Shown here: piece after piece, positions 18,728 through 25,647 of the stretch
Numbering within the stretch: the stretch's first letter is position 1
Layout of the letters: every line of letters begins with the position of its first letter
Assembly (NCBI RefSeq): GCF_001028175.1
Contig: NZ_AEJF01000245.1
Span: forward strand, 20,132-84,131
Source: Caballeronia mineralivorans PML1(12)
GTDB lineage: Bacteria > Pseudomonadota > Gammaproteobacteria > Burkholderiales > Burkholderiaceae
Direction: 5' to 3'
DNA: 64,000 nt
The notes under the pieces: generated by a model
Seen by the model: the letters and a program-made list of their open reading frames with translations, nothing else
What the model was told of the DNA's origin: nothing
The model's database searches: none
Program-made: the position numbers and the translations under genes

Positions 18728-19480
18728 ATGAGCGACTTTCAACGGGTAACACTTGTCACTGGAGGGGCGCGCGGGCTCGGGCTCGCGACCGCTCGCGCAC
18801 TGGCCGAAGCAGGATGTGTCGTGGTCATCGGGGCGCGCAACAAAACGCTCGGAGAAGCTGCCGCCCTTTCCTTGCGAAAGGATGGCTTACAGGCAGAAAG
18901 CGTGATACTCGACGTCATCAATCCGGCGCATCGCCGACAAGTTGTCAACTATCTGGCAGCGACCTATGGCCGGCTTGACAGCCTCGTGAACAATGCGGGT
19001 GTGTGGCTGGATGACCCCGTAGATGCGGCAGTTTGCTCGAATACGGCTGCGACGATCGCGGAACGGACCGTTCGCGACACGTTCGAGGTGAATTTTTTCG
19101 CAACGCTCTTGCTGACGCAGGCACTGCTGCCATTGCTGGCGAAATCCCTCGCGGGCCGGATTGTCAACGTCTCGAGCAATCTCGCTTCCAATGCACTGCA
19201 CTCGGATTCGTCGTCCATCGCGTGGGATACGAAGCCGTTTGCGTACAGCGCGTCGAAGGCGGCGCTCAATTCACTTACCACGCATCTGGCACACGCCCTT
19301 CGCGACACATCCATCAAGATCAACTCGGTCCATCCTGGTTGGGTCCGGACCACGATGGGTGGGCCGCACGCTCCACTGGAAGATTCCGAGGGATGCCGCT
19401 CCAGCGTCATGTTCGCGATGCTCGGTGAAGACGGTCCGACGGGTGGTTTCTTTCACGAACACGAAACGGTCCCGTGGTAA
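18728..19480 (+). CDS. SDR family oxidoreductase
   Basis: A 250-residue short-chain dehydrogenase/reductase. The cofactor motif is TGGARGLGLATARALAEAG (TGxxxGxG), NNAG is at LVNNAGVWLDDP, the catalytic Ser lies in IVNVSSNLAS, and YSASKAALNSL is the YxxxK pair. The tail NSVHPGWVRTTMGGPHAPL resembles carbonyl-reductase-like members. It is followed after 63 bases by a second SDR gene in the same direction, and both are divergent from the porin. The substrate is unknown. The gene lies outside the island repeats. Confidence 0.92.
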   Translation: MSDFQRVTLVTGGARGLGLATARALAEAGCVVVIGARNKTLGEAAALSLRKDGLQAESVILDVINPAHRRQVVNYLAATYGRLDSLVNNAGVWLDDPVDAAVCSNTAATIAERTVRDTFEVNFFATLLLTQALLPLLAKSLAGRIVNVSSNLASNALHSDSSSIAWDTKPFAYSASKAALNSLTTHLAHALRDTSIKINSVHPGWVRTTMGGPHAPLEDSEGCRSSVMFAMLGEDGPTGGFFHEHETVPW

Positions 19481-19543
19481 GGGAATGTCGATAAATTTGG
19501 CCGCAAGCCGGTCACGCATTTTTGTTTCTTCCATGGAGTGGGT

Positions 19544-20269
19544 ATGACTAAGCGATTGATCATCATTACGGGCGCAAGTTCTGGCATTGGCGAAGCGACT
19601 GCACGGCTCTTTTCAAGCCTTGGCTATCCCCTGCTGTTGCTCGCAAGGCGTCTTGAGCGCCTCGAAGCGCTCGACCTCCCCAATGCGCTCTGCCGCAAGG
19701 TCGACATCACAGATCGTACGGCGCTGCTCCAGGCGGTCGCCGAAGGCGAGGCAAAGTTCGGTCCCGTCGACGCCATCATCAACAATGCGGGTTTGATGCT
19801 GCTCGGCGACATGACGCAGCAAGACCCCAATGAATGGGACCGAATGCTTGATGTGAACGTCAAGGGCTTGCTTAACGGCGTTCATGCTGTGGTCAAAGGC
19901 ATGGTCGAACGCCGGCGCGGAACAATCGTCAACGTTAGCTCGACGTCGGGTCGCAAGACGTACCCGGGCCACGTTGCCTATGTGGGCACGAAGCACGCTG
20001 TGCATGCTTTATCCGAGAACCTGCGAGAAGAAGTCGCACCGCATAACGTGCGTGTGATCGTTATTGCGCCCGGCGCCTGCGACACCGAGCTCCAGACCAT
20101 CACGACGAATGACACCGTCAAGGCAGGATTCAAAGAGTGGAAAGAAGAGATTGGCGGAGTCATTCTTGCCGCAAGTGAAGTCGCCGAGGCGATTCGATTT
20201 GCCTACGAACAACCGCAAAAGGTTTGTATCCGCGAGATCGTGCTGGCGTCGACGAATCAGCCTGTGTGA
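19544..20269 (+). CDS. SDR family oxidoreductase (YdfG-like)
   Basis: A 241-residue classical SDR. It shows TGASSGIGEATARLFSSLG (cofactor binding), IINNAGLMLLGDM, the catalytic Ser in IVNVSSTSGRKTYP, and VAYVGTKHAVHAL with Tyr and Lys. I start at 19544 because GGAG lies 5 bases upstream of that ATG; a GTG two codons earlier is also in frame. Members of this subgroup reduce hydroxy-acid-type substrates with NADP. It is the last intact gene before the island boundary at 20482. Confidence 0.92.
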   Translation: MTKRLIIITGASSGIGEATARLFSSLGYPLLLLARRLERLEALDLPNALCRKVDITDRTALLQAVAEGEAKFGPVDAIINNAGLMLLGDMTQQDPNEWDRMLDVNVKGLLNGVHAVVKGMVERRRGTIVNVSSTSGRKTYPGHVAYVGTKHAVHALSENLREEVAPHNVRVIVIAPGACDTELQTITTNDTVKAGFKEWKEEIGGVILAASEVAEAIRFAYEQPQKVCIREIVLASTNQPV

Positions 20270-20460
20270 GGACAAGGCCGCCCGCCGGACCGTCAGCGAT
20301 GTCCTTCTCCGGGATGCTCCAGATCAGTCCCGCGAGGACCCCAGGGCCACCGAGGAGCGATCATTAACAAATGGCCGGTAGATGTCTCTGGTTTGCGACG
20401 ACGACAGATACTCCAGGGATAAGACCTGATCCAAGTTGCAAGATTACTGAAGGTGATAAG

Positions 20461-20484
20461 GTTCGGGTCCTCTCTTGGCACCAA
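20461..20484 (+). other. tRNA-Leu 3'-end-like sequence abutting the left repeat
   Basis: The bases here resemble the T-loop, acceptor strand and CCA of a leucine tRNA (GGTTCGGGTCCTCT then CTTGGCACCA), but no matching acceptor, D-arm or anticodon arm is found upstream and the acceptor strand is one base short. The copy before the right repeat is shorter (GAGTCCTCTTG). It may be a worn attachment-site tRNA end; it is not an intact tRNA. The rest of 20270-20460 holds nothing recognised. Confidence 0.25.
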
Positions 20485-20618
20485 CACGTAGTCCGGAGCA
20501 ATCCGAAGAAGTCCGAGAAACCCCGTAAAGCCTTGTGCCTGCGGGGTTTTTTGTCTTTGGCGGTCCGAGGTAGTCCAGTAACATCCGGCGTTTTTGCGAA
20601 TACTGGTGCGTATACCAG
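20482..20618 (+). repeat. Left 137-bp direct repeat (probable att site)
   Basis: Identical base for base to 63850-63986. It contains a terminator hairpin (20518-20552) and ends 16 bases before the integrase start codon. The perfect identity over 137 bases at 43.4 kb distance argues for recent duplication by integration. Confidence 0.9.
20518..20552 (+). terminator. Terminator inside the left repeat
   Basis: A perfect 8-bp stem AAACCCCG / CGGGGTTT with a 16-base loop is followed by a T run. It would normally end a gene lying left of the att site, such as a tRNA. Confidence 0.7.
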
Positions 20619-20634
20619 CTTCAAGGGCAACGCC

Positions 20635-20818
20635 ATGCCCAGATACGTCGAACCGAAGTCGGAAATGGCGTTTCGCAACGCCAAAACGAGGGCGAAGCCC
20701 TACCTGCTCTCGGATGGCCAAGGCCTTTCCTTGCGCATACGTCCGAACGGCGCAAAGACTTGGCTACTCCGATATCGACGTGCCGGCACGAGGAAAGAAA
20801 ATTTCCTGAGCTTTGGCC
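20635..20818 (+). pseudogene. N-terminal fragment of a P4-type tyrosine integrase
   Basis: About 61 codons survive from the ATG at 20635 before the IS6 element begins. They read MPRYVEPKSEMAFRNAKTRA, then PYLLSDGQGLSLRIRPNGAK and TWLLRYRRAGTRKENFLSFG. This is the DUF4102/P4 integrase N-terminus, whose consensus includes KPYKLSDGxGLxLxVxPxGxKxWxxRYR. The catalytic tyrosine-recombinase domain is absent here and nowhere else on the right side of the insertion. The gene is dead, probably by IS6-mediated deletion. Confidence 0.85.
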
Positions 20819-21647
20819 GGCATTATCAGGTTGTTGGGTCGGTCACGTAAGATGGCATGATGACGAAACCGAAATCGCTTTATCACGGCCACCGCTTCCC
20901 AGCCGAGGTCATCAGTTGTGCTGTTCGCTGGTACTTCCGATTTCAGTTGAGCTTGCGCGACATCGAGGAACTGCTCTTTGAGCGCGGTATAACCGTGACA
21001 TACGAGACGATCCAATGCTGGTGCGATAAGTTTGGCAAGGGCTTCGCTCACCGGGTGAAAGCGGCCCGACGCAAGACAGGCAGCACGTGGCACCTCGACA
21101 AGATGTTCGTCACTCTGCGTGGCGAACCGTACCTGCTGTGGCGTGCGGTTGACGAGCATGGCGTCGAACTCGACATTCTGGTGCAAAAGCGGCGCGACAA
21201 GGCCGCGGCCAAACGCTTCTTCAAGCGTGTGCTCCGCTCGAGCCCGGTACCGCACAAGATCGTCACCGATCAGCTGCGCAGTTATCCGGCCGCACAGGCC
21301 GAGATTCCTGAGTTGGTGAGCGTGAAGCACGTGTTCGTGAAAGCCGCCGCCCGGCTGAACAATCGCGCAGAGAACAGTCACCAACCGACCCGCGAACGCG
21401 AGCGTCGCATGCGCGGCTTTCGCGAGCCTAAACGCACACAGAAATTTCTCTCGTGCTTCGGGCCGATCCAACAACATTTCGCGCTCAAACGGCATCTGCT
21501 GCGCGCTTCACTCTATCGCAAACAGCTAGCAGCCCGGTTCATTGCATGGCGCGAATTCGCCGAACTCGCCCAAAATCCGTCGACCGCTTTCTGATAGTCG
21601 TCACACTTGCCGTCGTGCCGTCCCACTCTCGACAACTTGACAATGCC
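20819..21647 (+). mobile_element. IS6-family insertion sequence, copy 1 (829 bp)
   Basis: Terminal inverted repeats are GGCATTATCAGGTTGTTGG at 20819 and, read on the other strand, GGCATTGTCAAGTTGTCG ending at 21647, about 15 of 18 matching. One transposase gene fills the element. The 8 bases on each side (CTTTGGCC left, CCGCGATC right) do not match, so there is no target duplication. This fits an IS6-type adjacent deletion that removed the rest of the integrase and the start of the next gene. Confidence 0.88.
20857..21594 (+). CDS. IS6-family transposase, copy 1
   Basis: A 245-residue DDE transposase. The first catalytic Asp is in TWHLDKMFVTL, the second in KIVTDQLRSYPAA, and the Glu in NRAENSHQPTRERE. 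IS6 transposases normally have DE at the first site; this copy has DK, while copy 2 at 52167 keeps DE. The chain has the WYFRFQLSLRDIEELLFERG start typical of the family. Two ATG codons are adjacent; copy 2 suggests that the second is the natural start. Transposition forms cointegrates and, near a second copy, deletions or exchange of the intervening DNA. Confidence 0.92.
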   Translation: MMTKPKSLYHGHRFPAEVISCAVRWYFRFQLSLRDIEELLFERGITVTYETIQCWCDKFGKGFAHRVKAARRKTGSTWHLDKMFVTLRGEPYLLWRAVDEHGVELDILVQKRRDKAAAKRFFKRVLRSSPVPHKIVTDQLRSYPAAQAEIPELVSVKHVFVKAAARLNNRAENSHQPTRERERRMRGFREPKRTQKFLSCFGPIQQHFALKRHLLRASLYRKQLAARFIAWREFAELAQNPSTAF

Positions 21648-21649
21648 CC

Positions 21650-22048
21650 GCGATCTACTTCGCGGCGGCCGTGCGCGACAACGGCGGCCGTCTCGTTATC
21701 GGCTCGGAACTGGTGTCGTCGAAGGCCGAGGTTGCCCGTCGGCATCTTGATAACGCGGGGCATCGCCGGTACGCTGACATCCGTGCCGGCGATGCCCGGC
21801 AAACGCTGCGTGATCTCGGCGGACCGATCGACTTCGCACTGATCGACGGCTGTCCCGCGCCCGAGGGAACTTCGCTCGCGGGCGAGGTCATCGAGATCGT
21901 CGCGCCGCAGTTGCGCGTCGGCGGTTATGTTGTGAACGACAACGCAGAGCCAGACTTTTTTGAGTACATTCGCGATCCTGCCAATGGCTTCATCTCGATC
22001 ACCATACCAATCAAACGCGGCACGGAACTCGCACTGAAGGTCAGATGA
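21650..22048 (+). pseudogene. C-terminal part of a class I SAM-dependent O-methyltransferase
   Basis: The frame is open from the IS6 edge: STIYFAAAVRDNGGRLVIGS lies before and over the boundary, then ARRHLDNAG, GDARQTLRDLGGPIDFALID and LRVGGYVVNDNAEP. This matches the second half of O-methyltransferase-like proteins that bind S-adenosylmethionine in a Rossmann fold. The N-terminal part with the first glycine motif is missing, removed with the IS6 insertion. The remaining 130 codons cannot make an active enzyme. Its stop overlaps the start region of the DUF3500 gene. Confidence 0.75.
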
Positions 22049-23361
22049 GAAGAATTTCCGAAGAAAAAAACATGTGTGAGCAAGATCACGAAAAGTGCCG
22101 TGGCGCGTGCCTGTCAGGGTGCCTATTCCGAGCACTGAAGAAGTCGGCGGCGCTTTTCGCGGCGGCCCTGATGTCGACCACTATCACGTCGGTGTCCTAC
22201 GGCCGTACGGGAACCTCGTCCGGGGCGACTCCACCTGTGACGGCGGATGCCGAGACGCAGGCCGTTGTGTCCGCAGCGACAGCCTTCCTGGATTCGCTGA
22301 GTGCGGATCAACGCAAAAAGGAACTGTTCGACTTCGCGCCACGGAAAACCGCTACGGTAGCCCGGTTCAAAAGAACGGGGCTGAGTGGCGGTGGCAAGCC
22401 CGGTGGTCCAGACGGGAATGGAAAACCCAACAGCGGCCCGGACGGTCCAGACGGTCCAGACGGTCCAGACGGTCCCGGCATGGGCCCCCAAGGTGGTTTT
22501 GCCGGCGAACAGTACGGCCAGGCGATCTGGTCGAACTTCCCGGTCAGCGACGTGCCGCGGCCCGGTCTGCGGCTAGGCGGCCTGACCCCGGCACAGCGTG
22601 CGGCGGCCATGCACCTGTTGCAGGTGCTGCTGAGCCCCAAGGGTTACCAGAAGGTGCTCGACATCATGGGTTCCGACCAGGCGCTGTCGGTGGGAGAGAA
22701 GCACTTCGCCGCGGGTGCTGACGTCTACACGATTGGTCTCTTCGGAACGCCCAACGTCACTACACCCTGGATGCTGGAGTTCGGCGGTCACCACCTCGGG
22801 CTCAACGTGGTGATCGCGGGAGCGCACGGCGTGCTCGCACCCACGCTGACAGGCGCCCAGCCCTCGGTCTACACGGCCCACGGCAAGACGGTACGCGCGC
22901 TTGCGGGCGAGAACGACAAAGCCTTCGCCCTGTTGAATGCCCTGAATGAGAGCCAGCGCAAGCAGGTCATCCTGAACTACCGCGTGGACGATCTGGTGCT
23001 CGGGCCGGGCCACGATGGCGAGACGATCGTGCCCGAAGGGCTGAAGGCCTCGGCGATGAACGCGCGGCAAAAGGTCATGCTGCTCGACGTGATCTCGGAA
23101 TGGGCCGGCATCGTCAACGACGCCTACGCCATGCCGCATCTAGAAGAGATCAAGGCTGGGCTGGATGACACCTGGTTTGCGTGGAGTGGCCCGATCACCC
23201 ACGAGCCGGGTAAAAGCGGCAGCGCGTATTACCGCATCCAGGGACCGAAGGTGATCATCGAGTTCTCGCCGCAGGGCGTGGGCGGCGACCCGACCATGCA
23301 CGTTCACACGATCTATCGCGATCCCACGAACGATTATGGACACGCCTTCACCACCCCATGA
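22045..23361 (+). CDS. DUF3500 domain protein, secreted
   Basis: A 438-residue protein. After a cytoplasmic-looking leader, a hydrophobic segment (SAALFAAALMSTTITSVSYG, residues about 33-52) acts as signal or anchor; an ATG at 22072 is an alternative start. Residues about 113-150 are Gly/Pro/Asp rich with a GPDGPDGPDGPDGPG collagen-like run. The DUF3500 body has LMVxxxH-type features such as LEFGGHHLGLNVV, FALLNALNESQRKQ, WxxxxDDTWFAWSGP and IQGPKVIIEFSPQG, ending near HVHTIYRDPTNDYG. The function of DUF3500 is unknown. The gene overlaps the HupE/UreJ-like gene by 4 bases, a pairing also known for this family, so they probably act together. Confidence 0.85.
   Translation: MRRISEEKNMCEQDHEKCRGACLSGCLFRALKKSAALFAAALMSTTITSVSYGRTGTSSGATPPVTADAETQAVVSAATAFLDSLSADQRKKELFDFAPRKTATVARFKRTGLSGGGKPGGPDGNGKPNSGPDGPDGPDGPDGPGMGPQGGFAGEQYGQAIWSNFPVSDVPRPGLRLGGLTPAQRAAAMHLLQVLLSPKGYQKVLDIMGSDQALSVGEKHFAAGADVYTIGLFGTPNVTTPWMLEFGGHHLGLNVVIAGAHGVLAPTLTGAQPSVYTAHGKTVRALAGENDKAFALLNALNESQRKQVILNYRVDDLVLGPGHDGETIVPEGLKASAMNARQKVMLLDVISEWAGIVNDAYAMPHLEEIKAGLDDTWFAWSGPITHEPGKSGSAYYRIQGPKVIIEFSPQGVGGDPTMHVHTIYRDPTNDYGHAFTTP
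22441..22476 (+). repeat. Tandem 9-bp repeat coding for Asp-Gly-Pro
   Basis: Four copies of GACGGTCCA (the last ends in C) lie in frame in the DUF3500 gene and encode the (DGP) run. Such repeats can change in number by slippage without breaking the frame. Confidence 0.85.
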
Positions 23362-24551
23362 AAAGAGCATGGCTTCTTTTTGCCGCGCTCTTCTTAGGGC
23401 TGGTGGCCCCCGCTCACGCGCACCGGTTGGACGAGTATCTGCAGGCCACGACGATTGACGTGGCGCACGATCGTCTGGCGTTGCAGTTGCGTCTGACCCC
23501 GGGCGTCACCGTCGCGCCTCAGGTACTCGCCGGCATCGGCGTGAATGGCGTCAACGGCGACGGGGCGATCCCGGATGCCCCGCAGCAGGGCTACGCCGAA
23601 CGGGTGCGCCAGGACTTGTCGCTGACCATCGACGGTGCTGTGCGGCCACTCCGGCTGGTCTCCGTGACTTTCCCGACGGTCGCGGCGATGCGCGACGGCG
23701 TGGGCGACATCCTGCTCACCTTCGAGGCAAGCCTACCTGCCGGCGGGGCCGCCCATCGACTGGTCTTCGAGAACCATCACCAGCGCGCCATCGCCGTTTA
23801 TCTGGTGAACTGCCTGCTGCCGCGCGATCCGCACCTCCGCATCATCGCCCAGGACCGGAATGTCGATCAGTCGCTTTATCAGCTGGATTTCGCCGTCAGC
23901 GGCGCGGCCGGGCTAGCGCAAGCCACGACGACGCGGCAACCGTTGCAGCCGGCGGACGAGCGCGCTGTCGTCGAAACCTTTTTCGGCCATGGCGTGCATC
24001 ACATCCTCACCGGCTACGATCACCTGCTATTTGCCTGCGCCCTGGTGCTCGCGGTGAAGACGCTATGGGATCTGGTGAAGGTAGTGACCGCCTTCACGCT
24101 GGCGCACTCGATCACCCTGACGCTCGCCGCCCTGGATCTGGTGCATCTGCCGGCGCGGGTGGTGGAGCCGCTGATTTCGGCCAGCATCATCTTCGTCGCG
24201 TTGCAGAATATCTTCTGGCTCGGCAGCGCCCGGGGCCGCAGCCGGCTGGCCGTCGCATTTTTCTTCGGGTTGTTTCACGGCCTGGGTTTTGCCGGCGGCC
24301 TGCTCGATGTCATGCACCAGATGCCGGGCGCAATGATCCTGCTGGCCATTCTGGGTTTCAGTATCGGCGTCGAAGCGGGGCATCAGATCGTGCTGCTGCC
24401 GCTGTTCGGGTTGCTGAAGGTAGTTCGCCGATTGCAACACGATGTCGTCTCAGGTCCCCGTCTCTCCATGGCGTTCCAGCGGATCGGGTCGGCAGGGATC
24501 GCGGTGGCGGGCATGTATTACTTCGGTGTGGCGCTTACCGGCGCGTCCTGA
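23358..24551 (+). CDS. HupE/UreJ family membrane protein
   Basis: A 397-residue protein. It has a signal peptide (WLLFAALFLGLVAPAHAHRL) and a soluble extracytoplasmic domain of about 190 residues. The membrane part then begins HHILTGYDHLLFACALVLAV and continues through VVTAFTLAHSITLTLAALDL, a Gly-rich FFFGLFHGLGFAGGLL helix and IGVEAGHQIVLLPLFGLLKV. The conserved His residues (GYDH, LAHS, LFHGLG, GHQ) are typical of HupE/UreJ proteins thought to move nickel or cobalt. Metal transport is known for some members only. The gene is translationally coupled to DUF3500. Confidence 0.9.
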   Translation: MKRAWLLFAALFLGLVAPAHAHRLDEYLQATTIDVAHDRLALQLRLTPGVTVAPQVLAGIGVNGVNGDGAIPDAPQQGYAERVRQDLSLTIDGAVRPLRLVSVTFPTVAAMRDGVGDILLTFEASLPAGGAAHRLVFENHHQRAIAVYLVNCLLPRDPHLRIIAQDRNVDQSLYQLDFAVSGAAGLAQATTTRQPLQPADERAVVETFFGHGVHHILTGYDHLLFACALVLAVKTLWDLVKVVTAFTLAHSITLTLAALDLVHLPARVVEPLISASIIFVALQNIFWLGSARGRSRLAVAFFFGLFHGLGFAGGLLDVMHQMPGAMILLAILGFSIGVEAGHQIVLLPLFGLLKVVRRLQHDVVSGPRLSMAFQRIGSAGIAVAGMYYFGVALTGAS

Positions 24552-24722
24552 AGGGACGTTGCAAACCATGCTCCTTACAAACCGCCCGCGCTGGCACATT
24601 GCATCGTGCAACGGTCTTGCGGGTAAGCCACGACGGACACGATCTGCTGATCGGCGTGCGCCTGACTGCGCCCCCCCCCGTTGGAAGGCATTGCCCCGTA
24701 TTTGCCCTGAAGTAAGACCCAG

Positions 24723-24815
24723 ATGCAACAACGACATATTCACCGCTTGCTTGTCGTGGCCGAAGAACTCCATTTCGCCCGTGCACCGCTCCTTCCCGGC
24801 AGGCCCGCAATAGCG
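24723..24815 (+). pseudogene. LysR N-terminal fragment in a 1.1-kb gene-free stretch
   Basis: The 24552-25647 interval has no intact gene. At 24723 an ATG opens a 30-codon frame MQQRHIHRLLVVAEELHFAR that resembles the start of LysR regulators (LRxLxYFVAVAEELHFxRA) and then goes out of register to a stop. Nothing convincing was recognised in the remaining part, including possible promoter sequences for HupE-distal genes. The resemblance is short and the call is tentative. Confidence 0.4.
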
Positions 24816-25647
24816 TAAGGGTCGCTGCCAATGGCTTTGAAAGTGAATTGCGTTGCCCCGTCAGACGGCATCACGCCGACACGCTTCTCGGCCCTCGTGA
24901 TGCCTTACCGCCAGGGGCGCGATGTCGCCCGGCATCGCATTCAAGCTCATCGAATTCACAGAACAAGTTTTGGTGCCGCCTCCACGGCGTCGACAAAGCT
25001 GAACGAAACCTGAAGTAGTCGGCATGCCGAATCATTGGATGGAATCACCTCACGTTCCGACAAAAATGCTCCGGCGTGTCAGTATCGAGATTTAGCTTGC
25101 ATGTGCCCACATACAACCTCAAAGTGCGTTATCCGGGGGCTCGACGTGTGCTTGGCATCGCATAACCGCCGTCAGCTATTGGCCTCACCAACGAGCACAA
25201 AGGCCGACAAGCGGCGGGTAATCCCGTGTGAGCGAATGACCGTTGGACTTTTAGAACGGCCGTTGATGACGTAGTGACTCGATGATGGCAACGGGTCTAC
25301 TCCTGACCATTCCGACCCTACTGACTATTCAGGAAGCGCAGGAAGCGGATGAGCAGATCTGTCGCCCGGTAGCGATCTGATTTGCCGGGGGCGGAGACAT
25401 CTTCGCGAGAGCTTGGTCCTGTATCGTAGGTCTATGTGGTCACCCATTTTCGGGCCGCTATCCGTTCGACGTCCCCAACACCTCTTCAATGGCTTTCACC
25501 GGGCAACGTTGAAGCTAAGACCCGAGCGATGCAGTACCTTCGATGTCGTCATGACCGATAAGACACCTCTTCATTTCAGGCTGATGAGCGGAAATTGGCA
25601 CAACCCGTACAAAATCCATTCAAGCTCAGGATGACGACACGTAAGAA

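Noticed and set aside
18384..20430. A 14-base inverted match (CAGGGATAAGACCT) at about 18,390 and 20,415
   Set aside because: Matches of this length are expected by chance in 64 kb, and neither place has matching context.
20400..20484. A complete leucine tRNA gene before the left repeat
   Set aside because: Only the last 24 bases resemble a tRNA; no matching acceptor, D-arm or anticodon arm exists.
20811..21655. Target duplication around IS6 copy 1
   Set aside because: The flanking 8-mers CTTTGGCC and CCGCGATC do not match.
22441..22476. CRISPR-like short repeat
   Set aside because: The 9-bp repeats have no spacers and lie in frame in a gene, coding for Asp-Gly-Pro.
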